Part shown: positions 54,651 through 64,000 of the stretch, piece after piece | How the letters are laid out: every line of letters begins with the position of its first letter | Position numbering within the stretch: the stretch's first letter is position 1 | NCBI RefSeq assembly: GCF_021366795.1 | Contig: NZ_JAHCPS010000003.1 | Span: 1 to 64,000 of the forward strand | DNA: 64,000 nt | Reading direction: 5' to 3' | Origin: Macrococcoides caseolyticum | GTDB taxonomy: Bacteria > Bacillota > Bacilli > Staphylococcales > Staphylococcaceae | Made by a program: the position numbers and the translations under genes | The notes under the pieces: model-generated | The model's database searches: none | Seen by the model: only the letters and a program-made list of their open reading frames with translations | Told to the model about the DNA's origin: nothing

Positions 54651-55301
54651 CTAAAAGTCTAATAATTTTTTCTTTAATGCATATTCTACGAGTTCTGGTT
54701 TTGATTTTAATTGTAACTTTTCCATAATACGTGCTTTATGTGCTTCTACTGTTTTAACAGACACAAACAACATTTCAGCAATTTCTTTATTGCCATAACC
54801 TTTTGCAATTAAAGGTAATATTTCTAATTCTCTCTTTGATAATATCTTTAAATGATCATTTCTCGCTGAGTATTCATTATTATGATGAATGAGTTCATGA
54901 ACAAGTGACGTCGCCATCTTCGGATCAATATATGTATCCCCTGCATAAACCGTCTTTACAGCCTGAACAAGCTCTTCATCTGGTGCATTTTTTAAGATAT
55001 AACCATTCGCACCATTCTTTAAGACATGAAATAAATATTCATCGTCATCATACATTGTTAGTATTAATATCTTTGTTTCCGGAAAAGCATCTTTTATCTT
55101 ACCTGTTGCAATTAATCCGGATTCACCTGGTGGCATACTTAAATCCATTATTAGTACATCCGGCTTATGTGTCGCAACAACCTGGAATGCTTCAAGCCCA
55201 TCAGCTGCTGTTGCCACAACTTCCATATCCTCCTGATAATTAAGAATCATAGAGAATCCTGTTCTCACAACTGCATGATCATCTGCGATTACTATTTTCA
55301 T
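54651..55301 (-). CDS. nreC: Response regulator NreC
   Basis: The 216-residue protein has a receiver domain with phospho-acceptor D53 (LIMDLSMPP), followed by a LuxR-type helix-turn-helix (about 150-205, [23 protein letters not shown]). NreC activates narGHJI and narT when phosphorylated by NreB under anoxic conditions with nitrate. It lies 10 bp after nreB. Two NreC-like boxes are present at each nar promoter. Confidence 0.94.
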   Translation of the reverse strand: MKIVIADDHAVVRTGFSMILNYQEDMEVVATAADGLEAFQVVATHKPDVLIMDLSMPPGESGLIATGKIKDAFPETKILILTMYDDDEYLFHVLKNGANGYILKNAPDEELVQAVKTVYAGDTYIDPKMATSLVHELIHHNNEYSARNDHLKILSKRELEILPLIAKGYGNKEIAEMLFVSVKTVEAHKARIMEKLQLKSKPELVEYALKKKLLDF

Positions 55302-55311
55302 ATTAACCCCC

Positions 55312-56337
55312 CTACAGTGGGATGGTGAGTGTTACAAACGTCCCCTTACCTTTCTCACTGTTAATATTTACAGAGCCACCTACAATCTCAGCTCTCTCCT
55401 GCATGCCAAATAATCCTAAACCCGTCCCCTGTGGTGTCTGTCCAATTTCAAAACCATCGCCATTATCACTAATTTCAACAATAAGTTCATCTTTCTCTTT
55501 CTGAACTAATACATTGACTTCATCCACATTAGCATATTTAAGTGCATTTAATATTGCTTCCTGTGTTATACGGTATACGGCAGTTTCGATTTCATTAGAA
55601 AATCTTTCAGACTGAATATTATTATCAAATTGCACTTCAAGTCCATAGTTTTTTTCAAGTTGTTTAAAATGCGAACGAAATGCAGCAACTAACCCTAAAT
55701 CATCAAGTGAAGATGGTCTTAATTCAAGGGATAGATTTCTAATGTCATTCATTAATCGTGTCATGGATCCTTCAATGAGTCGAACATGTTTGTCCAATTC
55801 AGCATGCTCTTTATATTTTATCAGACGTAAGTCAACGACGACATTTAACAACTCTTGCACAACAGAATCATGCAGTTCACGTGAGATACGTTTTCGCTCA
55901 TTTTCCTGCGCATTAATGATTTTTTGTGTAATCGTTTTTTGATGTAAGATTTCCTGCGTTCTAAGCTGCGGAGATACGTTTTGTAAAGTTAATACTTTAA
56001 TCTCAGGCAATTCTTTTAATACTACAAAAGAAGCAGAGTAAGCGATTGCTTCACCTGCTCTATTCTTTAAAAATAATTGAAATGAATGATTACTCTCGTT
56101 TGTATTCATGAAACAATTCACACAAGTCATCAAAGCCTGTTCATTTGTATAACCAATACATGTCGTGCAAAAAGACTTGATAAGTTCATCTAAATTTTCA
56201 TTAAAATACAACACTTCTTTTGCAGAATCATTCATTTTTAGAATTGCGTTATTATCATCAATAAATATAATGAGCTCCTGCGTGTCTTTATAATAATGTG
56301 ACATGAGTGTTTCTAACAAATATGGATTATGTGGCAC
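55312..56337 (-). CDS. nreB: Oxygen-sensing histidine kinase NreB
   Basis: The 341-residue soluble kinase has an N-terminal PAS domain with four cysteines, C57, C60, C72 and C75 (CTTC and CVNC), which hold the O2-labile [4Fe-4S] cluster in Staphylococcus carnosus NreB. The HisKA_3 phospho-site H156 is in [12 protein letters not shown], and the ATPase domain has DNGDGFE and [12 protein letters not shown]. Cluster loss in air turns the kinase off. The start is a GTG that overlaps nreA by 11 bp. Confidence 0.94.
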   Translation of the reverse strand: MPHNPYLLETLMSHYYKDTQELIIFIDDNNAILKMNDSAKEVLYFNENLDELIKSFCTTCIGYTNEQALMTCVNCFMNTNESNHSFQLFLKNRAGEAIAYSASFVVLKELPEIKVLTLQNVSPQLRTQEILHQKTITQKIINAQENERKRISRELHDSVVQELLNVVVDLRLIKYKEHAELDKHVRLIEGSMTRLMNDIRNLSLELRPSSLDDLGLVAAFRSHFKQLEKNYGLEVQFDNNIQSERFSNEIETAVYRITQEAILNALKYANVDEVNVLVQKEKDELIVEISDNGDGFEIGQTPQGTGLGLFGMQERAEIVGGSVNINSEKGKGTFVTLTIPL

Positions 56338-56797
56338 TATTAATCACATCCTTGCGATATAATGCACCGAAGCCTTTATCAAGCTCACTATTTACTTCTT
56401 CATATATTTCCAGAGAAAAAGGTTTCTTATCTCTGTTACCTAACAAGAGAACTGCTGCCACTTTATTATATTTCCACAACGGTAACGCCATAAAATTAGT
56501 TAAACGTTCAAATCTAACAATTGGGAAATCAAAGAGGTGCGTTGCTATATTGCTTGAAGCAACATCGAGTTCTATCCATGCACGTCCTGATTTAAAGACG
56601 AAACCTGCAATCCCTTTACCTTTTTGAAGTTCAATTTTTTTATATCGTTCATTCAAAGCACCTGACACATGTGTCCAATGAATATTAGTTTGTGTAATTA
56701 AATCAGAGGGCATCGCTAGACCAACGAAATCAACATTCAGTTTTTCTCTTAGTTCATCTACTTCAGCCTGATAGTTATGACTTTTTATTGCGTCCAT
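56327..56797 (-). CDS. nreA: Nitrate receptor NreA
   Basis: The 156-residue protein is a single GAF domain (KGKGIAGFVFKSGRAW near 60-75, ALPLWKYNKVAAVLLLG near 105-121). In S. carnosus NreA binds nitrate and relieves its inhibition of NreB. The ATG at 56797 follows GGAGGG by about five bases; the longer frame to 56881 overlaps narI. It follows narI by 19 bp, so the sensory genes share the nar transcript. Confidence 0.93.
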   Translation of the reverse strand: MDAIKSHNYQAEVDELREKLNVDFVGLAMPSDLITQTNIHWTHVSGALNERYKKIELQKGKGIAGFVFKSGRAWIELDVASSNIATHLFDFPIVRFERLTNFMALPLWKYNKVAAVLLLGNRDKKPFSLEIYEEVNSELDKGFGALYRKDVINSAT

Positions 56798-56816
56798 GCG
56801 CACCCTCCTCAATTGA

Positions 56817-57491
56817 TTATTTATGTTTACGATAGATAATATGACTACGTCCGACATAGTTGATCGGTACACTCCACACATGGACTAAACGTGTAAATGG
56901 CCATAACGCAGTGATTAAGAAACCTGTTAATACATGCAGCTTAAATGCTAAAGGTACATTAAGCATAAACTCAGCTTGTGGACGTAGGAAAAGTAGTCCT
57001 CTAAACCACTCTGAAATCGTTGTACGATAGTCAAAATCCGGTGTTGTCGCATTTGTAACGATTGTTGAATAACACCCTAAAAATACGATTAAAAGAAGTA
57101 AGATATTGACTAATATATCAGAAGCCGAGCTCAGTCGACGTACATTCTCATTGGTAATACGTCTTGCAGTAAGTAAGATCATACCAATTAAAGTTACTAT
57201 ACCAAAGATACTACCGATATATACTGCACCGATATGATATAGATGGTCATTAACCCCGATTGCTCTTAACCAGCTCGCAGGAATACCTAAACCAACGACA
57301 TGTCCCATGATAACAGGAATAATCCCTAAATGGAATAAAATACTTCCCCACATGAGTTGCTTTTTTTCAACGAATTCACTTGATTTAGCTGTCCACGAGA
57401 ATTGATCATACTTAAATCTGAAAATATGCCCGATAATAAATATTGCGATACATGCATAAGGGAAGATTACCCAAAGTAATTGACTAAGCAT
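56817..57491 (-). CDS. narI: Respiratory nitrate reductase gamma subunit NarI
   Basis: The 224-residue membrane protein has five helices and the histidines that bind two b-type haems, including H54 in SILFHLGI, H64 in MGHVVGLG, and later H186 and H205-type residues (FKLHVLTG, RLVHVWS). It takes electrons from menaquinol and passes them to NarH. It overlaps narJ by 8 bp. Confidence 0.94.
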   Translation of the reverse strand: MLSQLLWVIFPYACIAIFIIGHIFRFKYDQFSWTAKSSEFVEKKQLMWGSILFHLGIIPVIMGHVVGLGIPASWLRAIGVNDHLYHIGAVYIGSIFGIVTLIGMILLTARRITNENVRRLSSASDILVNILLLLIVFLGCYSTIVTNATTPDFDYRTTISEWFRGLLFLRPQAEFMLNVPLAFKLHVLTGFLITALWPFTRLVHVWSVPINYVGRSHIIYRKHK

Positions 57492-58062
57492 GTGACGTCA
57501 CCTCTTTTTCATCAACTAAAAGACACGCTTTACATGTTTCACGAATTGCAAGGATTAAATTGTAATAAGGGCTACCGATTTTTTCGAGTGCATTCAGTAA
57601 ATTATACGTACCATCTTCAATCACCATCAATACAAGTTGCATACTTTCTTCAGCACGATCGTCCCCACGCCATTCAGCTGCGTAAATAAATTCACACATC
57701 AACGGTAAGAAATCCGACAATTCTGATGCGGGCATCTCAAGCCCAAACATTTCATATAGTACTTTTAAGCGCGCAAGCATTTGACCTCGTTCTTTTTTAT
57801 CTTCAAACTTAACAAACGTCATATATAATGTAGTCTTCTTTTCAAAATCAAATGTAGATGTATACACTTCCTGAATTTCAGAAAGACTAATCTCATGCAT
57901 GTCTTTCCAATATTGATTAACCGCTTCGTATGCAGGATGTGATGTATCAAATACACCTTCATATTCACGTGGATGAAAATTTAATTTTTCAGGATATACG
58001 AGTTGGTGGCTAAAAAAACCAAATGATTTTTTATACGCGTATAATTTATTTAAGTTAATCAC
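57484..58062 (-). CDS. narJ: Nitrate reductase chaperone NarJ
   Basis: The 192-residue all-helical protein is a TorD/NarJ-type redox chaperone that aids molybdenum cofactor insertion into NarG. ERGQMLARLKVLYEMFGLEM near 103-122 is conserved. The long frame to 58188 lies within narH; the start is assigned to GTG at 58062, eight bases after GGAGG, giving MINLNKLYAYKK, in agreement with the S. aureus start. It overlaps narH by 8 bp. Confidence 0.92.
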   Translation of the reverse strand: MINLNKLYAYKKSFGFFSHQLVYPEKLNFHPREYEGVFDTSHPAYEAVNQYWKDMHEISLSEIQEVYTSTFDFEKKTTLYMTFVKFEDKKERGQMLARLKVLYEMFGLEMPASELSDFLPLMCEFIYAAEWRGDDRAEESMQLVLMVIEDGTYNLLNALEKIGSPYYNLILAIRETCKACLLVDEKEVTSHA

Positions 58063-59605
58063 GCCAAATACCTCCATAGAAGTTGTCTTCATACACTTCT
58101 CTTCCTGATTTACCAGCTGGTACTGGCCCACATCCATCACAATCTGCACCGAAGTTATTGCTCGTATAGCCTTCGCCACCTTGCGCACTATACGTATTTA
58201 CATATCCTTCTTTGTGAGATGTAGGCACAACAAAGCGATCTTCATATTTTGCAATTGCAAGTAAACGATACATCGCTTTTACTTGCTGTGCTGTTAAACC
58301 AACACGATCAAGTCTTGATTCATCAAAGTCTTTACCACTTGATATTGCTCTCATGTAACTACGCATCATGGCCATTTTTTGTAATGCACGTTTCACTGTT
58401 TCAGCATCACCTGCTGTTAACATATTTGCTAAATATTGAATTGGCAAACGCATTTCTTCGATTGCCGGGAAGATCATATCAGGATTCTTAATTGAATCTT
58501 TCCCTTCGAAGTAGTTCATAATCGGGCTAAGTGGTGGACAATACCACACCATTGGTAATGTACGATATTCCGGGTGTAACGGGAATGCTAATTTATATTC
58601 AATTGCTAATTTATACACTGGTGAATTTTGGGCAGCTTCAATCCATTCCTGACTGATACCATCACGTTCTGCTTGTGCAATAATTTCAGGATCATGTGGA
58701 TCTAAGAATAAGTCTAATTGAGATTGGTATAAATCTTTTTCGTCTGCTACAGATGCTGCTTCTAATACTTTATCTGCATCATAAAGTAATACACCTAAGT
58801 AACGCATACGACCTGTACATGTTTCAGAACATACCGTTGGAAGTCCTGCTTCAACACGTGGGAAACAGAATGTACATTTTTCAGCTTTATTCGTTTTCCA
58901 GTTGAAGTAAACCTTTTTATAAGGACAACCGGTCATACAATAACGCCATCCACGACACGCATCCTGATCGACAAGTACGATACCATCTTCATCGCGTTTG
59001 TACATCGCACCACTCGGACAACTTGCCACACAACTAGGATTTAAGCAGTGTTCACAAAGTCTTGGTAAATACATCATAAACGTTTGTTCGAAATTGAATT
59101 TTATTTCTTCTTCAATTTTTTCAATGTTCGGGTCAGTTGGCCCAGTAATATGTGCACCTGCTAAATCATCTTCCCAGTTTGGACCCCATTCTAAGTCCAT
59201 CTTCTTACCTGTAACTAAAGATTCTGCACGGGCAACAGGAGAGTGTTTCTTCTCTTTAGCATTTGTTAAATCAGCGTAGTTATATGTCCAAGGCTCATAA
59301 TAATCTTTCATTTCTGGCATATCAGGGTTGTAGAAGATTTTACCTAAGGCGATTTTAGAAAGTTTAGAACCAGATTTCAATTCTAACTTTCCTTTACGGC
59401 TTAATTGCCATCCACCTTTATATTGTTCCTGGTCTTCCCAACGTTTCGGATAACCAATCCCCGGTTTCGTTTCTACGTTATTAAACCACATGTATTCAGC
59501 ACCTGGACGGTTTGTCCATGTTGTCTTACACGTCACACTACATGTATGACAACCGATACATTTATCTAAATTCATGACCATTGCAACTTGAGCTTTAATC
59601 TTCAA
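58055..59605 (-). CDS. narH: Respiratory nitrate reductase beta subunit NarH
   Basis: The 516-residue protein has four cysteine groups for iron-sulfur clusters: CIGCHTCSVTCK, CEHCLNPSCVASCP, CRGWRYCMTGCP (the W marks the 3Fe-4S type) and CTFCFPRVEAGLPTVCSETC. It carries electrons from NarI to NarG. The start is TTG at 59605, nine bases after AAGGAGG, giving MKIKAQVAMVMNLDKC, as in S. aureus; an earlier TTG abuts the ribosome binding site. It overlaps narG by 11 bp. Confidence 0.95.
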   Translation of the reverse strand: MKIKAQVAMVMNLDKCIGCHTCSVTCKTTWTNRPGAEYMWFNNVETKPGIGYPKRWEDQEQYKGGWQLSRKGKLELKSGSKLSKIALGKIFYNPDMPEMKDYYEPWTYNYADLTNAKEKKHSPVARAESLVTGKKMDLEWGPNWEDDLAGAHITGPTDPNIEKIEEEIKFNFEQTFMMYLPRLCEHCLNPSCVASCPSGAMYKRDEDGIVLVDQDACRGWRYCMTGCPYKKVYFNWKTNKAEKCTFCFPRVEAGLPTVCSETCTGRMRYLGVLLYDADKVLEAASVADEKDLYQSQLDLFLDPHDPEIIAQAERDGISQEWIEAAQNSPVYKLAIEYKLAFPLHPEYRTLPMVWYCPPLSPIMNYFEGKDSIKNPDMIFPAIEEMRLPIQYLANMLTAGDAETVKRALQKMAMMRSYMRAISSGKDFDESRLDRVGLTAQQVKAMYRLLAIAKYEDRFVVPTSHKEGYVNTYSAQGGEGYTSNNFGADCDGCGPVPAGKSGREVYEDNFYGGIWRD

Positions 59606-62600
59606 GCCAATCAACCTCCTTCATCTTACGAACAGCAACGTATACGTCACGTTGATTTCCGATTGGTCCGTAGTAGTTAAATCCATAACTAATTTGCGCG
59701 TAACCACCAACGAGTTGTGTTGGTTTTAAATGAATACGTGTTGGCGCATTGTGCGATCCACCACGTGTATCTGTAATTTCAGAACCTGGTGTTTGAATAT
59801 GTTTATCTTGTGCATGATACATAAACATTGTGCCACGTGGCATACGGTGAGAAACAACCGCACGTGCAGTGACCAATCCATTTCTGTTGTAAACTTCTAA
59901 CCAATCATTGTCGTAAATTTCATGACTTGCTGCATCTTCGTTATTGATCCAAACTGTTGGACCACCACGGAATAATGTCAACATGTGAAGGTTATCCTGG
60001 TAAGTTGAGTGGATATTCCACTTACCGTGTGGTGTTAAATAACGTAATACTAAGCTATCTACGCCACCTTTAATTTGTTTATCTTTTGTACCAAATACCA
60101 TTGGCGGTAATGTCGGTTTATACACCGGTAAAGATTCACCCATTTGCTGGAATACTTCATGGTCAATATAGTAACTTTGACGACCTGTTAACGTTCTAAA
60201 TGGTACTAAACGTTCAATATTCGTTGTGAATGGTGAATAACGACGACCTAATTTATTTGAACCAGGGAATACCGCTGTCGGAATAACTTCACGTGGTTGT
60301 GCCGTAATATTTGCGAATGTGATTTTTTCTGCCGCGCGTTCTGCAGAAATATCTTTTAATTCAACGCCCGTTTGTTCTTCTAAATCTGCATATGATTTTT
60401 GAGAGACTTGACCATTTGTCGCAGAAGATACATTTAAGATGACGTCTGCAACACGTTTTGCAGTATCAATTCTTGGCTTCCCGTTCTTCACTGTATCATC
60501 TTCGTACATACCTACCATAGAGCGTAATTCGTTATATTGTTCTTTTACGCTAAACGCAACTCCGTGCGCACCAACTTTACCATTCTCAAGTAATGGACCA
60601 ACTGAAATATATTTATCGTAAACATCAGTGTATGTTCTATCGACTACTGCAAATCCAGGCATTGTCTTACCTGGAATCGGTTCAACCTCGCCTTTCGTCC
60701 AATCTTTTACGATACCCATAGGTGTTGAAATTTCTTGTTGTGAATCATGTGCAAGTGGTGCTGTAACAACATCTTTAAATGTACCTTTTAAATAACGTTC
60801 TGACATTTCAGAGAACGTCTTCGCGAGTGATTTGTAAATATCCCAATCACTTCGTGACTCCCATAAAGGATCTACAGCCGGGTTAAACGGATGTACAAAT
60901 GGATGCATGTCTGTTGAAGATAGGTCATGCTTTTCATACCAAGTTGCTGCTGGTAATACAACATCAGCATATAACGGTGTCGTTGTCATTCGGAAATCAA
61001 GTGCGACAAGTAAATCTAATTTCCCTTCAGTATCTTCTCTCCATGTAATTTCTTCAGGTTTTTCGCGTTCGTTTGCTTCAGCAAGTAAACCGTGTTTCGT
61101 ACCAAGTAAATGTTTCATGAAGTACTCTTGACCTTTTGCAGAACTTGAAATTAAGTTAGAACGCCATACGAATAATGTTTTCGGATGGTTTTGTTTCGCA
61201 TCTGGATCTTCAACTGCAAATTTTGTTTCACGTGATTTCACAGACTCAACCGCACGTTTCAATACTTCTTCATTCGTAAAATTGCCCGCATCACGTGCAT
61301 CTTCACCGAATAATAAACTATTCTTATCAAATTGTGGATATGATGGCAACCATCCTAAACGCGCTGCTAACACATTGTAATCCGCTGGATGTTTAAATTT
61401 CACATCTTCAGCAAGTGGTGAAGTTAATGTATCAACACCTGCTTCTTCGTATTTCCATTGATCTGTTGCAAAATAGAACCAGCTTGTTGCGTTTTGTAGG
61501 CGTGGTGGTGCTTGCCAGTCTTTAGCAAATGCAATTGTTGACCATCCTTCAATCGGACGACATTTTTCTTGTCCAACATAATGCGCCCAACCACCACCAT
61601 TAACACCTTGGGTTGCACAAAGTGTTACTAAGTTAAGAATCGAACGATAAATTGTATCTGAGTTAAACCAGTGGTTAATACCTGCTCCCATAATAATCAT
61701 AGAGCGACCACCTGTGTCGATTGCATTTTGCGCAAACTCACGTGCAATTTGCACAACAACAGATGGCTTCACGCCCGCAATTTTATATTGCCATTCAGGA
61801 GTATAGATTGATTGTGCATCATCATAGCCTTTTGCTTCTAAATCTGTGTTAAAGCGATTCACTCCGTATTGAGATAACATTAAGTCATAAATTGTTGCAA
61901 CATATTTCGTTTCACCATTTGCTAAAGTTACTTTCTTCGCTGCAATTGGTCGTTTAAATGTGCCATTACCTGCATTATCAAAGAATGGAAAGACGATTTC
62001 GACAACTTCATGGTCGTTATCTTTAACTGTCATTGATGGATCAATTTTCGTACCATCTGCTGTTTCTAATTTAATGTTCCATTTCACATCTTTTTCCCAA
62101 CGTTGTCCCATCGTTCCATTCGGTACAACGATTTGTTTTGAAATATCATCAAATACAACTGGTTTCCATTCACTATGTTCACTCGTATCCCCTAAATCAC
62201 TTGAGCGTAGGAAACGACCTGCTTTTAATGTATCTTCATGCGCATCTAACATGATTAAGAACGGCATATCTGTATATTGTTTTGCATAGTTGATAAACAT
62301 TGGTTCTTGTCTTTGTTCATAGAACTCATCTAATATTACATGCGTCATCGCTTGTGCAACTGCAGCATCTGTACCTGGATTTGGTGCTAACCAGTTATCT
62401 GCGAATTTTACGTTTTCCGCATAATCTGGTGCCACTGAAACCACTTTTGTTCCTTTATAACGTACTTCTGTCATAAAGTGTGCATCTGGTGTACGCGTTA
62501 ACGGCACGTTTGAACCCCACATAATAATATAACCTGCGTTATACCAGTCACTTGATTCAGGCACGTCAGTTTGCTCACCCCAAATTTGTGGTGATGCTGG

Positions 62601-63269
62601 TGGTAAATCGGCATACCAGTCATAGAATGATAACATTTCACCACCTAGTAAAGAGATGAAACGTGCACCTGCCGCGTAACTGATCATACTCATTGCAGGA
62701 ATTGGTGTGAATCCAGCAATACGGTCAGGACCATATTTTTTAATGGTGTAAATCAGTTGAGAGGCAATTAATTGTGTCACTTCTCTCCAGTTTACACGTA
62801 CATGACCACCCATACCACGTGCTTGTTTGTAACTGCGTGCTTTTTCTGGATCTTCAACGATGGATTGCCACGCACGTACAGGATCCCCATGTTCTTCTAA
62901 TGCTTGTTGCCATAAACGCCATAACACACCACGAACATATGGAAATTTAATACGTAACGGTGAATATTCATACCATGAGAACGATGCCCCACGCGGACAA
63001 CCACGAGGCTCAAACTCTGGCATATCAGGACCACATGATGGATAATCAATTTGTTGATTCTCCCAAGTAATAATTCCATTTTTCACAAAGACTTTCCATG
63101 AACATGAACCCGTACAGTTAACACCATGTGTCGTACGAACGACTTTATCATGACTCCAACGTTGACGATACATCTTCTCCCATTCACGACTCTTCTCTTC
63201 TAAAACAGACCAATTGCCATTAAATCTTTCAGTAGGTTTAAAAAAACGTAACCCAGTACCAATTGCCAT
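59595..63269 (-). CDS. narG: Respiratory nitrate reductase alpha subunit NarG
   Basis: The 1224-residue molybdoenzyme has the N-terminal FS0 cluster ligands H48, C52, C56 and C91 (HGVNCTGSCSW; RGCPRG), then the cofactor-binding domains. The PESSDWYNAGYIIMWGSN region near 237-254 contains the aspartate expected to bind molybdenum, by analogy with E. coli NarG. No twin-arginine signal is seen, consistent with cytoplasmic NarG. ATG at 63269 has AAGGAG eight bases upstream. It starts the operon narGHJI-nreABC-hemerythrin. Confidence 0.96.
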   Translation of the reverse strand: MAIGTGLRFFKPTERFNGNWSVLEEKSREWEKMYRQRWSHDKVVRTTHGVNCTGSCSWKVFVKNGIITWENQQIDYPSCGPDMPEFEPRGCPRGASFSWYEYSPLRIKFPYVRGVLWRLWQQALEEHGDPVRAWQSIVEDPEKARSYKQARGMGGHVRVNWREVTQLIASQLIYTIKKYGPDRIAGFTPIPAMSMISYAAGARFISLLGGEMLSFYDWYADLPPASPQIWGEQTDVPESSDWYNAGYIIMWGSNVPLTRTPDAHFMTEVRYKGTKVVSVAPDYAENVKFADNWLAPNPGTDAAVAQAMTHVILDEFYEQRQEPMFINYAKQYTDMPFLIMLDAHEDTLKAGRFLRSSDLGDTSEHSEWKPVVFDDISKQIVVPNGTMGQRWEKDVKWNIKLETADGTKIDPSMTVKDNDHEVVEIVFPFFDNAGNGTFKRPIAAKKVTLANGETKYVATIYDLMLSQYGVNRFNTDLEAKGYDDAQSIYTPEWQYKIAGVKPSVVVQIAREFAQNAIDTGGRSMIIMGAGINHWFNSDTIYRSILNLVTLCATQGVNGGGWAHYVGQEKCRPIEGWSTIAFAKDWQAPPRLQNATSWFYFATDQWKYEEAGVDTLTSPLAEDVKFKHPADYNVLAARLGWLPSYPQFDKNSLLFGEDARDAGNFTNEEVLKRAVESVKSRETKFAVEDPDAKQNHPKTLFVWRSNLISSSAKGQEYFMKHLLGTKHGLLAEANEREKPEEITWREDTEGKLDLLVALDFRMTTTPLYADVVLPAATWYEKHDLSSTDMHPFVHPFNPAVDPLWESRSDWDIYKSLAKTFSEMSERYLKGTFKDVVTAPLAHDSQQEISTPMGIVKDWTKGEVEPIPGKTMPGFAVVDRTYTDVYDKYISVGPLLENGKVGAHGVAFSVKEQYNELRSMVGMYEDDTVKNGKPRIDTAKRVADVILNVSSATNGQVSQKSYADLEEQTGVELKDISAERAAEKITFANITAQPREVIPTAVFPGSNKLGRRYSPFTTNIERLVPFRTLTGRQSYYIDHEVFQQMGESLPVYKPTLPPMVFGTKDKQIKGGVDSLVLRYLTPHGKWNIHSTYQDNLHMLTLFRGGPTVWINNEDAASHEIYDNDWLEVYNRNGLVTARAVVSHRMPRGTMFMYHAQDKHIQTPGSEITDTRGGSHNAPTRIHLKPTQLVGGYAQISYGFNYYGPIGNQRDVYVAVRKMKEVDWLED

Positions 63270-63311
63270 TCATAACACTCCTTTAGTTGCAGATTTGCCC
63301 TCTTAACATAG

Positions 63312-63375
63312 ATTATGAAACTTTTCACAATTGATTGGTATTGGGGATTTCCCTAAGGATGTAGGGGAAACCCTA
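63312..63375 (-). promoter_or_regulatory. narG promoter: two NreC-like boxes and a Rex-like box
   Basis: TAGGGGAAACCCTA (63362-63375) fits TAGGG-N4-CCCTA exactly, and TGGGGATTTCCCTA (63342-63355) nearly; their CCCTA ends are 20 bp apart. A minus-strand CATAAT (63312-63317) is the likely -10, placing the boxes near -43 and -63. TTGTGAAAAGTTTCATAA (63313-63330), one mismatch from a Rex site, covers the -10. Confidence 0.75.
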
Positions 63376-63450
63376 GAATGATTCTGTATGAGTGAACGTT
63401 TTGGGTAGTTTATCGCCCACTCAACTTTCATTACAATTCATTAATAATTG

Positions 63451-63506
63451 TCACGAAAATATAAAAAATACTTTGGCAAATTTTCACGATAATATAGTGA
63501 ATACTT
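63451..63506 (+). repeat. 33-bp direct repeat before the right-edge NERD gene
   Basis: TCACGAAAATATAAAAAATACTTT at 63451 recurs as a close variant at 63484 (quoted in parts: TCACGATAATATA, then ATACTTT). The period is 33 bp, about three helical turns. It ends just before the ribosome binding site and may be a duplicated promoter or operator. Confidence 0.55.
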
Positions 63507-63531
63507 TTTCAGGAGGATACTATGTTTTTAA

Positions 63532-64000
63532 AATTGCATGCACCAGATGATTATATTAATTACTTATTGACCGCTGAGTTTCGAACAACGTTAGATCATA
63601 ATGATTATCGTAATCTACAGCAATACAAGAGAGGTCTTCAAGGGGAAGGGAAATTTTATAACCTCATAAAAGATATTAAAGGTATTGTTTGTTTATGGGA
63701 TTTAGTTTTGAATATTAACGGCGAAGTTCAATATGATTTTCTAATTATTAGTGACAAGAGAATCATTCACATTGATATCAAAAATTATTCTGGTATTTAT
63801 CATTATCAAGATGGTAATTTTCAGAATGAGAGTGGGTATGTACATCAAGGATTAATTAGTCAACTCGAGCGCGCTCACACAAAGTTAGAACAGTTCGTAA
63901 AACATCATAATTTAGATTATCAAGTATTCAGTAGATTACTATTTATCAATCCTAATTTTAGATTAGATCATTACACAGGAGACAAACGTATCATGTTCCT
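63532..64000 (+). CDS. NERD-domain protein (partial, cut by the window edge)
   Basis: The visible 156 residues begin MFLKLHAPDDYINYLL after AGGAGG. They contain a NERD domain: E42 in GEGKF, D72 in QYDFLII and D85-x-K87 in IDIKNYSG form the restriction-endonuclease-like site. The C terminus is outside the window. It is divergent from narG and is not expected to be part of the nitrate system. It differs in sequence from the other NERD protein at 39.2 kb, so it is a distant paralogue rather than a recent duplicate. Confidence 0.75.

Overview
The window is low-GC Firmicute chromosome with the gene content of the Staphylococcaceae. FemX (first glycine of the pentaglycine bridge), PBP4, FhuCBG with an IruO-like reductase, LutABC, NarGHJI with NreABC, and NarT all read as staphylococcal. 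A Bacillus Des-type acyl-lipid desaturase and moderate divergence from the Staphylococcus aureus proteins I know point to Macrococcus or a near relative. The genus is an inference. I saw no rRNA, tRNA, CRISPR array, prophage or intact insertion sequence.

Layout. 1-235: two copies of a 123-bp repeat. 0.2-5.1 kb: AEC transporter, phosphoesterase, YbaK deacylase, GyrI-like protein, a tiny coiled-coil protein and an MFS pump. 5.1-9.1 kb: a SAM-riboswitch operon, metN-metP-metQ plus an MtnE-like aminotransferase. 9.1-16.9 kb: SwrC-type RND pump, 3-hydroxyisobutyrate-dehydrogenase-like enzyme, proC, femX and small membrane proteins. 17-20.7 kb: lutABC and its GntR regulator, with a legible promoter, cre and operator. 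20.8-24.3 kb: a decayed surface or nuclease gene, an alpha-glucosidase and an orphan GTPase. 24.4-28.4 kb: fhuCBG divergent from iruO across one Fur box. 28.5-34.5 kb: nagB, yitT, ldh, lctP, a possible 25-residue cationic peptide and nupC. 34.9-39 kb: pbp4, a TetR regulator with a divergent YhgE-like exporter, and an M50 peptidase. 39.1-46.4 kb: a 40-bp repeat cluster, a NERD protein, a Bcr-type pump, gabD, an MFS protein, an SDR and the desaturase. 46.6-63.3 kb: molybdenum cofactor synthesis, NarT, hemerythrin, NreABC and NarGHJI. The right edge cuts a second NERD protein.

The last 17 kb form one respiratory module. NarGHJI reduces nitrate, NarT moves nitrate and nitrite, the moa/mob/moe genes make the molybdopterin cofactor, and NreABC senses nitrate and oxygen. 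Both nar promoters carry two NreC-like boxes spaced 20 bp, and a Rex-like box over the core promoter. A Rex-like box also sits upstream of the lactate permease gene, so lactate and nitrate metabolism may share redox control. A hemerythrin gene is built into the end of the nar-nre operon.

Starts were reassigned where a ribosome binding site decided between candidates; several genes use GTG or TTG.
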